A program made the translations under genes and the position numbers. Under the pieces are notes generated by a model, which made no database searches, had not been told where the DNA came from, and saw only the letters and a program-made list of their open reading frames with translations. DNA of 30,069 nt from JAFGCL01 sp964492335 (GTDB lineage Bacteria; Chloroflexota; Dehalococcoidia; UBA2247; RBG-13-53-26), in assembly GCA_964492335.1 (NCBI GenBank), contig CAZBJX010000024.1:1-30069 (forward strand), written 5' to 3'. Shown here piece after piece: positions 23,737 through 30,069 of the stretch; the first letter of the stretch is position 1, and each line of letters opens with the position of its first letter.

Positions 23737-24741
23737 ATGCTGATACTGGGGATCGAGACCTCCTGCGACGAGACGGCCGCCGCCCTGGTGGAGGACGGCG
23801 CCATCCTGTCCAACATCATCTCTTCCCAGATCGACCTCCATGCCCGCTTCGGGGGCGTGGTCCCGGAGATAGCCTCGCGCCAGCACGTGGAGGCCATCGG
23901 CTACGTGATCAAGCAGGCCTTCGAGGCCGCCGGCCGGCGGCCATCCCAGACCGGCGCCATCGCCGTCACCGCCAGGTACGGCCTCATCGGCTCCCTCATC
24001 GTGGGGGTCTCCGCGGCCAAGTCCCTGGCCTGGGCGCTGAAGGTGCCCCTGGTGGGGACACACCACATCGAGGGGCACATCTTCGCCCCCATGCTCAGCC
24101 ATCCCGACATCCCCATGCCCCACGTCTGCCTCACCGTCTCGGGGGGGCACACCATGCTGGTCCACGTCACGGGCCCCTGCCGCTACGAGGTCATGGGCAA
24201 CACGGTGGACGACGCTGCCGGAGAGGCCTTCGACAAGATTGCCAAGTTCCTGGACATCGGTTTCCCGGGCGGGCCGGCCATCGACCGGCTCTCGGCCCGG
24301 GGCAGCCCCACCGCCTTCGACCTGCCCCGGCCGGCGGTGCGCAGCCGGTCCCTGGACTTCAGCTTCAGCGGCCTGAAGACCTGCGTGGTCAACATGTTCC
24401 GCAACAAGCCGCCGGAGAGCATACCGCTCCCCGACGTGGCCGCCAGCTTCCAGGAGGCGGTGGTGGACGTCCTCGTCTCCAAGACGCTGCAGGCGGCGGA
24501 GCGCAAGGGTGTGGCCGCTATCAGCGTCACCGGGGGGGTGTCCTCCAACCGGCGGCTGGGGGAGGCCTTCCGCGAGGCCTGCGCCCGCCGGGGCCTGGCG
24601 GTCTTCTTCCCGCTCCCCGACCTGCGCACGGACAACGCCGCCATGGTGGCGGCGGCCGGGGCCGCCCGCCTGGCGCAGGGAGAGGTGTCGGGCCTGGACC
24701 TGAACGCCGTGGCCAGCGCGCCGCTGGAGAGCGCCGCATGA
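23737..24741 (+). CDS. tsaD: tRNA N6-threonylcarbamoyltransferase TsaD (variant GPG loop)
   Basis: This 334-residue catalytic subunit transfers the threonylcarbamoyl group from its AMP ester to A37 of tRNA. It has GIETSCDETAAAL at the N-terminus, PEIASRQHVE, metal histidines His110 and His114 in HHIEGH, VSGGHT, DDAAGEAFDKIAK, SFSGLKT, GGVSSN and RTDNAAM, all in order. One deviation stands out: the near-invariant TAGPGL is TARYGL here, with Arg80 and Tyr81 replacing Gly and Pro. The stop overlaps the tsaC start (ATGA at 24738-24741). Start ATG 23737 matches the family. Confidence 0.96.
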   Translation: MLILGIETSCDETAAALVEDGAILSNIISSQIDLHARFGGVVPEIASRQHVEAIGYVIKQAFEAAGRRPSQTGAIAVTARYGLIGSLIVGVSAAKSLAWALKVPLVGTHHIEGHIFAPMLSHPDIPMPHVCLTVSGGHTMLVHVTGPCRYEVMGNTVDDAAGEAFDKIAKFLDIGFPGGPAIDRLSARGSPTAFDLPRPAVRSRSLDFSFSGLKTCVVNMFRNKPPESIPLPDVAASFQEAVVDVLVSKTLQAAERKGVAAISVTGGVSSNRRLGEAFREACARRGLAVFFPLPDLRTDNAAMVAAAGAARLAQGEVSGLDLNAVASAPLESAA

Positions 24742-25754
24742 GCCCGCAGACGTTCGTGGTCAAGGTCAACCCCCGGGCCCCGCAGAAGAGGCTCATCCTG
24801 ACGGCCGCCGAGGTGCTGCGCCGGGGGGGCCTGGTGGCCTTCCCCACCGAGACGGTCTACGGCCTGGGCGCCGATGCCCTCAACGCCGGCGCGGTGAGGC
24901 AACTCTTCCTGGCCAAGGGGCGGCCGCCCGACAACCCCATCATCGTGCACGTCGCCTCCACAGCGGACCTGGAGCAACTGACGGAGCGGGTGCCCCCGCG
25001 GGCGCGGCCCCTCATGGACCGCTTCTGGCCGGGGCCGCTGACCCTGGTTCTCTCCAGGTCGGCCCGCGTGCCGGACGAGGTCACCGCCGGCCTGGACACC
25101 GTGGCCGTGAGGATGCCCCGGAACAGCATTGCGCTGGCGCTGATCCGGGCGCTGGGCCGCCCGGTGGCCGCGCCCAGCGCCAATCTGTCCGGCCGGCCCA
25201 GCGGCACCACTGCCGGCCACGTGCTGCAGGACTTCGCCGGCAAGATCGACATGGTGCTTGACGGCGGGCCGGTGCCCGTCGGCGTGGAATCCACCGTCCT
25301 CGACCTCTCCCGCAGGCCGCCGGCCATACTGCGGCCGGGCGCGGTGACGCCGCAGGACCTGGAGCCTCTCCTGGGACGGGTGGTGATGGGCCGGGCCCGG
25401 CGCGAGGACCGGCGCTCCCCGGGCACCCGCCACCGCCACTACAGCCCCCGGGCCCGGGTCAGGCTGGTGGAAGCCAACGACCACGAGGCCATCTCCAGGC
25501 GGCTGGACGAGTGCAGCCGGGAGGGGAAGAAGGTGGCCGTGGTCCTGGCCGGGACCGGCTTCGTCTACGCCGGGAAGGCCTGCCCCATCGTCAGGCCCAT
25601 GCCGCCCGCCCTCCGGGAGTACGCCCGGAGGCTGTTCGCCGTGCTGCGGGAGCTGGACGATCTGGCCGTCGATGAGATACTGGTGGAGAAGATCGCGGAG
25701 GAGGGCATCGGAGTAGCCATCATGGACCGTCTCAGGAGGGCCGCCGCCCGGTGA
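24738..25754 (+). CDS. tsaC: L-threonylcarbamoyladenylate synthase (Sua5 type)
   Basis: At 338 residues this is the long Sua5 form: a YrdC domain (about 15-210) with PTETVYGLGADA and KGRPPDNPIIVH, then a linker containing SPGTRHRHYSP and a C-terminal Sua5 domain. It makes threonylcarbamoyl-AMP from threonine, bicarbonate and ATP, the donor used by TsaD next door. Translationally coupled to tsaD. With tsaE, tsaB and tsaD this completes the bacterial t6A pathway in a single operon. Confidence 0.95.
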   Translation: MSPQTFVVKVNPRAPQKRLILTAAEVLRRGGLVAFPTETVYGLGADALNAGAVRQLFLAKGRPPDNPIIVHVASTADLEQLTERVPPRARPLMDRFWPGPLTLVLSRSARVPDEVTAGLDTVAVRMPRNSIALALIRALGRPVAAPSANLSGRPSGTTAGHVLQDFAGKIDMVLDGGPVPVGVESTVLDLSRRPPAILRPGAVTPQDLEPLLGRVVMGRARREDRRSPGTRHRHYSPRARVRLVEANDHEAISRRLDECSREGKKVAVVLAGTGFVYAGKACPIVRPMPPALREYARRLFAVLRELDDLAVDEILVEKIAEEGIGVAIMDRLRRAAAR

Positions 25755-25806
25755 AGGCAGGACATGGGCCCGGCCCATGCGGCCGGGCCGGGGCGGTGAC
25801 CGGGCC

Positions 25807-26961
25807 ATGACCCGCAGGGCGTTCCCCTCCCGCGATGTCATCATCGTCGGCGCGGGGCCGGCCGGGGCCACCCTGGCCGCCGAGCTCTCCCGCGAGGGCG
25901 TGGATGTCCTCATCCTGGAGAAGGAGAGGCTGCCCCGTCACAAGACCTGCGCCGGGGGAGTCACGGTGAAGGCGGCCCGGCTGCTGGGCCTGGACCTCGC
26001 ACCGGTGACCAGGGACACGGTTCTCGGGGCCCGGGTCGCCTGCCGCCGCAGGCAGCCCTTCACCAGGTCGTACCCCAGGCCGATGATCCACATGGTGATG
26101 CGGGACGAGTTCGATCTCATGCTCACCGAGAAGGCCTGCGGCCACGGGGCAGCGCTTGCCCAGAGCGAGAGGGTGCACCGGGTCCGGGCGGACGGCGAGA
26201 GCGTCGCCGTGGAGACGGCGGACCGCACCTACACCGCCCGGGTGGTGGTCGGCGCCGATGGGGCCCGCAGCGTCGTGGCGCCGGGCGCCGGCCTGGCACT
26301 GGGCATGGACCTGGGCATCGGAATGGAGGCCCGGCTTTCGGTCACTGGACAAAGGTTGCTACAATGGGAAAACCTGATGGGCCTGGACCTGGGGCACGTG
26401 CGCGGGGGGTACGGCTGGGTCTTCCCCAAGGGAGACCATCTGTCGGTGGGCGCCGGCATCCCGCTTCGCCAGGCCAGGCGGCTGAAGTCCGGCTACCGGG
26501 CGGTGCTGGCCGCGCATGGCCTGGAAGACTGCCCGGCGACCAGGGTCAGGAGCCACTGGCTGCCGGTGCGCCGCAGGGGCGCGGCTGTCCAGAGCGGGAG
26601 GTGCCTGCTCCTGGGGGATGCCGCCGGGCTGGTCGACCCGGTCACCGGCGAAGGCATCTGCAATGCCGTCAGGAGCGCCCGGATAGCGGCGCCGGTGATC
26701 GGGGAGTACCTGCGGGGCCGGAGCGCCGGCCTGGGGCAATATGAGTCCGCGGTGGACAGCGAGATAATGCCGGAGCTGCGGGCCGCCAGGGCGCTGGCCA
26801 GGGTCTTCGCCTGGTTCCCGGGTCTGGTCTTCGATGCGGTCAGGAGCAGCGACCGCCTGTGGAATGCCTGCTGCCGCCTGCTGCGCGGCGAGGACACCTA
26901 CGTCACGCTGAAGAAGCGGCTGGGCCCCGCCCAGGCCGCCTTTGACCTGCTGACCTTCTGA
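25807..26961 (+). CDS. Geranylgeranyl reductase-family FAD-dependent oxidoreductase
   Basis: A 384-residue flavoprotein with the N-terminal FAD dinucleotide motif GAGPAGATLA, the family's conserved cysteine segment HKTCAGG, a second GADGARS motif, and LLGDAAGLVDPVTGEGI, which contacts the FAD. The family reduces the double bonds of isoprenoid chains (chlorophyll phytol, archaeal lipids, menaquinone side chains) or acts as halogenase-like or other flavin enzymes. Without neighbours of lipid or quinone synthesis the substrate is open. ATG 25807 fits the family start; the frame is open from 25777. It follows tsaC by 52 bp and precedes purE by 18 bp. Confidence 0.88.
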   Translation: MTRRAFPSRDVIIVGAGPAGATLAAELSREGVDVLILEKERLPRHKTCAGGVTVKAARLLGLDLAPVTRDTVLGARVACRRRQPFTRSYPRPMIHMVMRDEFDLMLTEKACGHGAALAQSERVHRVRADGESVAVETADRTYTARVVVGADGARSVVAPGAGLALGMDLGIGMEARLSVTGQRLLQWENLMGLDLGHVRGGYGWVFPKGDHLSVGAGIPLRQARRLKSGYRAVLAAHGLEDCPATRVRSHWLPVRRRGAAVQSGRCLLLGDAAGLVDPVTGEGICNAVRSARIAAPVIGEYLRGRSAGLGQYESAVDSEIMPELRAARALARVFAWFPGLVFDAVRSSDRLWNACCRLLRGEDTYVTLKKRLGPAQAAFDLLTF

Positions 26962-26979
26962 GCAAGCGAGGTGGAGAGA

Positions 26980-27459
26980 ATGAAAGAAGCCAGAGGCGCC
27001 ATGCCCATGGTAGGGGTGGTGATGGGCAGCACATCGGACGAGCCGCTGATGCAGCCGGCCCTGGACACGCTGCATGAGATGGGCATCCCCTTCGAGGTGC
27101 GGGCCATGTCGGCCCATCGCACCCCGGAGAAGACCCGCGACTATGCGCTCCAGGCACGGGAGCGGGGGATCGAGGTCATCATCGCCGGAGCCGGCGCCGC
27201 CGCCCATCTGCCCGGCGTCCTGGCCAGCTGGACCATGGTGCCGGTGATCGGCGTGCCACTGCCCACCAGCGACCTCAAGGGCCTGGACAGCCTGCTGGCC
27301 ATGGTCCAGATGCCCGGGGGAGTGCCTGTGGCGGTGGTGGCCATCGGGCCGGCCGGCGCCCGGAACGCGGCCCTGCTGGCGGCCCAGATGCTGGGCATCA
27401 AGCACGACGATATCGCGGAGGCCTATGCGGCCTACCGACGGAAGCTGGCCCAGGGGTAG
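26980..27459 (+). CDS. purE: N5-carboxyaminoimidazole ribonucleotide mutase (class I)
   Basis: The 159 residues contain the PurE motifs GSTSDEP, MSAHRTPE and AGAGAAAHLPGV, and end with ARNAALLAAQML. It moves the carboxyl group of N5-CAIR to give CAIR in purine synthesis. PurK, which makes N5-CAIR, is not beside it. ATG 26980 follows AGGTGGAGA; the GTG at 26971 lies inside that signal and is less likely. Directly upstream of purB, the enzyme two steps later. Confidence 0.96.
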   Translation: MKEARGAMPMVGVVMGSTSDEPLMQPALDTLHEMGIPFEVRAMSAHRTPEKTRDYALQARERGIEVIIAGAGAAAHLPGVLASWTMVPVIGVPLPTSDLKGLDSLLAMVQMPGGVPVAVVAIGPAGARNAALLAAQMLGIKHDDIAEAYAAYRRKLAQG

Positions 27460-27529
27460 GCGGACCGTCGACAGGACCGTCCACGCATCAAACCAGGCAG
27501 AGAACGACCCTGATGTGGAGAGGTAGGAG

Positions 27530-28819
27530 ATGATCGAACGATACTCCAGGCCGGAGATGAAGCGGGTCTGGTCCGACGAAGGCAAGTTCGAGAAGTGGCT
27601 CAAGGTGGAGATGGCTGTCTGCGAGGCCTGGGCCCAACTGGGGGCCATAACGGGGGAAGACCTGGCCAGGCTGAGAGGGGCCAGGTTCGACCTGCGGCGC
27701 TACGAGGAGATACTCAAGGCAACGCACCACGACATGACGGCCTTCGTCAACACCGTGGCGGAGAGCCTGGGGCCGGAGAGCCGCTTCATCCACCTGGGGT
27801 TGACCTCCTCCGACGTCATGGACACGGCCACCAGCCTCCAGCTCCTGGAAGCCGCCGACATCCTGGAGCGGGGCATCTCCGGGCTGCTCTCGGTCCTGCA
27901 AGGCCGGGCCGTGGAGCACAAGCGCACCATCATGATGGGGCGGACCCATGGCGTTCATGCCGAGCCCATCACCTTCGGCCTGAAGCTGGCCATCTGGGTC
28001 AAGGAGATGGAGCGCAACGCCCGGCGCATGGCCGAAGCCAGAAAGACCGCGGGCGTGGGCAAGATGTCCGGGGCGGTGGGCACCTACGCCACCGTCCCGC
28101 CGGAGGTGGAGGAGATAGCCTGCGCCAGGCTGGGGCTGGAGCCGGCCCCCGTCTCCAGCCAGATCATCCAGCGGGACCGTCACGCGCAGTTTGTCACCAC
28201 CCTGGCCATCATCGCCGGCTCACTGGAGAAGTTCGCCACCGAGATACGCGGGCTGCAGAGGACAGAGGTACTGGAGGCCGAGGAGCCCTTCGAGGCCGGC
28301 CAGACCGGCAGCTCCGCCATGCCCCACAAGCGCAACCCGGAGCTCTGCGAGAGGGTCTGCGGGCTGGCGCGGCTGGTCCGGGGCCATGCGCTGACCTCCC
28401 TGGAAAACATGGCCCTGTGGCACGAGCGGGACATCAGCCACTCCTCCGCCGAGCGCATCATTCTGCCAGACTCGTGCCTGGCGCTGGACTACACCCTGGG
28501 CATCTTCACCTACGTAATGAGCGGCCTGCAGGTCTACCCGGAGCGCATGAAGGAGAACCTGGAGGCCACCAGGGGGCTGGTGTTCTCCCAGAGGGTCCTC
28601 CTGGCCTTGATCGGCAAGGGGCTCACCCGCCAGCAGGCCTACGAGCTCGTGCAGCGCAACGCCATGAAGGCATGGAAGGAGCGCGGAGACTACCTGCGGC
28701 TGCTCAAGGCGGACCCGCAGGTGATGGCCAGGCTGCAGCCGGATGAGCTGGAAGCCCTCTTCGACTACCAGTACTACCTGCGGCACGTGGACCCCGTCTA
28801 CCGGCGGCTGGGGCTGTAG
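27530..28819 (+). CDS. purB: Adenylosuccinate lyase
   Basis: This 429-residue fumarase/aspartase-superfamily enzyme cleaves SAICAR to AICAR and adenylosuccinate to AMP. The signature SSAMPHKRNP lies at 261-270 with the catalytic Ser on its flexible loop; TSSDVMDTA and GRTHGVHAEP are the other conserved blocks. Normal length. GGAGAGGTAGGAG directly before ATG 27530 is a strong ribosome-binding site. Follows purE by 70 bp. Confidence 0.97.
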   Translation: MIERYSRPEMKRVWSDEGKFEKWLKVEMAVCEAWAQLGAITGEDLARLRGARFDLRRYEEILKATHHDMTAFVNTVAESLGPESRFIHLGLTSSDVMDTATSLQLLEAADILERGISGLLSVLQGRAVEHKRTIMMGRTHGVHAEPITFGLKLAIWVKEMERNARRMAEARKTAGVGKMSGAVGTYATVPPEVEEIACARLGLEPAPVSSQIIQRDRHAQFVTTLAIIAGSLEKFATEIRGLQRTEVLEAEEPFEAGQTGSSAMPHKRNPELCERVCGLARLVRGHALTSLENMALWHERDISHSSAERIILPDSCLALDYTLGIFTYVMSGLQVYPERMKENLEATRGLVFSQRVLLALIGKGLTRQQAYELVQRNAMKAWKERGDYLRLLKADPQVMARLQPDELEALFDYQYYLRHVDPVYRRLGL

Positions 28820-28845
28820 GAGAGGGCGAAAAGGAGCTCTGCGCC

Positions 28846-29661
28846 ATGCCGGAACTGCCCGAAGTGGAGACGATCAAGAACGGGCTGGCCCCCCGGGTGG
28901 TCGGGCGCCGTATTCTGAGAGCCAACCTGCCTTGGCCGGGACAGGTGCGCCGGCCTTCCCCCGACGAGTTCCGCCGGGACATCGCCGGCCAGATCGTGGA
29001 AGGGGTGCGGCGCCGCGGCAAGTACCTCATCGTGGACCTCTCGGGCCCGCTCACCCTGGTCGTGCACCTGAAGATGACCGGGTGCCTCCTGGTCCGGCCG
29101 TGGGAGGCCGAACCTCTACCCCATACCAGGGCCATACTGTGCCTGGACAACTCCACCAGCATACACTTCCTGGACCAGCGCAAGTTCGGGGGCATGTGGC
29201 TGGTGGAGAACGAAAGTCAGGTCGTGGGGCGTCTCGGCATCGAGCCCCTGGACCACGCCTTCGGGGCCGAGGCGCTGCGGGAGCTGCTGCGGAAGCACGA
29301 TGTCCCGATCAAGCCCCTGCTCTGCAACCAGATGGTCATCGCCGGCATCGGCAACATGTATGCCGACGAAGCCCTCTTTGAGGCCCGCATCCACCCCGAG
29401 AAGAAGTCCCGCCAGCTCAAGCCCGGGGAAGCCGCGCGCCTGCACCAGGCCATCTGCCACGTCCTGGCAGAGGGGATCGCCCGCTGCGGGGCCAGCGTCA
29501 ACACCTACCAGCAGCCCAACGGCGAGCCGGGCTTCGCCCACCTCTTCTTCCGGGTGGCCCACCGCCGCGGCGAGCAGTGCTACCGCTGCGGAACGCCCAT
29601 CTGCCGCATCTCCCTGCGGGGGCGCGGCACCTACTTCTGCCCCCGGTGCCAGCAGGCCTGA
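28846..29661 (+). CDS. mutM: Formamidopyrimidine-DNA glycosylase
   Basis: This 271-residue bifunctional glycosylase/AP lyase removes 8-oxoguanine and ring-opened purines. After Met removal the catalytic Pro and Glu come from MPELPEVET. Lys59 in RRRGKYL contacts the DNA, HLKMTG is conserved, and the C-terminal zinc finger uses C245, C248, C265 and C268. AAGGAG about 10 bases upstream supports ATG 28846. Last gene of the plus-strand series; converges on the Smr gene. Confidence 0.96.
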   Translation: MPELPEVETIKNGLAPRVVGRRILRANLPWPGQVRRPSPDEFRRDIAGQIVEGVRRRGKYLIVDLSGPLTLVVHLKMTGCLLVRPWEAEPLPHTRAILCLDNSTSIHFLDQRKFGGMWLVENESQVVGRLGIEPLDHAFGAEALRELLRKHDVPIKPLLCNQMVIAGIGNMYADEALFEARIHPEKKSRQLKPGEAARLHQAICHVLAEGIARCGASVNTYQQPNGEPGFAHLFFRVAHRRGEQCYRCGTPICRISLRGRGTYFCPRCQQA

Positions 29662-29688
29662 GGCCCCGGATGCCTGCGGAGCTCCCGG

Positions 29689-29955
29689 CTAGTCCGCCAG
29701 CTCCACGATGGTCACGCCGTCGCCGCCTTCCCAGGGCATGCCCGGCCTGAAGGACCGCACCGAGTCCTGGCCCGGCAGCCAGGCGCGCACGCTGGCCCGC
29801 AGCATGCCGGTGCCCTTGCCGTGGTTGACCAGGACCGCGGTCACCCCGGCGCAGTAGGCCTCGTAGAGGAACTGCTCCAGCTTCGGCAGGGCCTCGTCCA
29901 CCGTCAGGCGGTGGAGGTCCAGCTCCGGGTATGGAGTCGGGGCAGGAGGGCTCAT
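29689..29955 (-). CDS. Small Smr-domain protein
   Basis: The 88 residues form a stand-alone Smr domain. LDLHRLTVDEAL is the N-terminal LDLHG-type motif, and VNHGKGTGMLR is the GxG nucleic-acid-binding motif. Smr domains nick or cleave DNA or RNA, for example at the C-terminus of MutS2 and in ribosome-rescue endonucleases; this one lacks any MutS part. ATG 29955 is chosen because the ATG at 29970 overlaps the -10 element of its promoter. The C-terminal half is slightly shortened compared with MutS2 Smr domains. Convergent with mutM. Confidence 0.88.
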   Translation of the reverse strand: MSPPAPTPYPELDLHRLTVDEALPKLEQFLYEAYCAGVTAVLVNHGKGTGMLRASVRAWLPGQDSVRSFRPGMPWEGGDGVTIVELAD

Positions 29956-29968
29956 GGCAGACCCACCC

Positions 29969-29998
29969 ATTCTAAAGGGCCGTCCCCGGCAACGTCAA
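29969..29998 (-). promoter_or_regulatory. Promoter of the Smr-domain gene
   Basis: On the minus strand TTGACG (29998-29993), an 18-bp spacer and TAGAAT (29974-29969) give one mismatch per hexamer. Transcription would start roughly 6-8 bases upstream of the ATG at 29955, leaving a very short leader. Confidence 0.65.
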
Positions 29999-30069
29999 CG
30001 GAAGGCCCCGGCCGGCAGAAATTCCGCAACTTCTCCGGGTGGGGTGGGGGGGAGGGCACGGGACCGGCC

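Overview
This is a GC-rich (by eye well over 60% G+C), densely packed bacterial window with about 24 protein genes on both strands. The gene set fits an anaerobic or microaerophilic bacterium. It has a CooS-family Ni/Fe-S protein, a two-subunit pyruvate carboxylase, an ADP-forming acyl-CoA synthetase alpha subunit, a geranylgeranyl reductase-family flavoprotein, an ACR3 arsenite-efflux remnant and a selenoprotein. A member of the Chloroflexota (Dehalococcoidia-like) is my best guess from overall flavour, but no marker here fixes the taxon.

Layout. 1-152 is the Gly/Arg-rich tail of a gene that starts outside the window. 210-1244 is a metallo-beta-lactamase-fold hydrolase. 1279-2964 (minus) is an unrecognised four-helix membrane protein. 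3234-6868 (plus) is the most unusual region. A good sigma70-type promoter drives a deviant CooS whose C-cluster cysteine is replaced by Glu. Immediately after it comes a SelW/Rdx-type selenoprotein with an in-frame TGA in a CxxU motif and a plausible bacterial SECIS hairpin. A MauE/DoxX-thioredoxin membrane fusion and a decayed acr3 gene follow. 7014-11148 (minus) is pycB-pycA-crotonase. 11278-12739 (minus) is queC-queE (7-deazaguanine synthesis), divergent from a small zinc-ribbon protein at 12879-13187. 13321-17818 (minus) is an MFS exporter, a PIG-L/LmbE deacetylase, archease and the RNA ligase RtcB.

From 17933 to 29661 everything reads on the plus strand: guaA, acyl-CoA synthetase alpha, purD, tsaE-tsaB-tsaD-tsaC (the complete bacterial threonylcarbamoyladenosine set), geranylgeranyl reductase, purE, purB and mutM. 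A small Smr-domain protein on the minus strand closes the window.

How the genes work together. The plus-strand block mixes purine synthesis (guaA, purD, purE, purB) with the tRNA t6A modification operon and a DNA-repair glycosylase. The queC/queE and RtcB/archease pairs add further RNA-modification and RNA-repair functions. The CooS-selenoprotein-MauE/Trx cluster looks like a redox module. Because the CooS lacks a metal-ligand cysteine and most of the proton-relay histidines, it is unlikely to be an ordinary CO dehydrogenase. It resembles the CooS-V type, reported to carry an Fe-S-O hybrid cluster and to react with hydroxylamine. I saw no tRNA, rRNA, CRISPR array, insertion sequence or replication origin.
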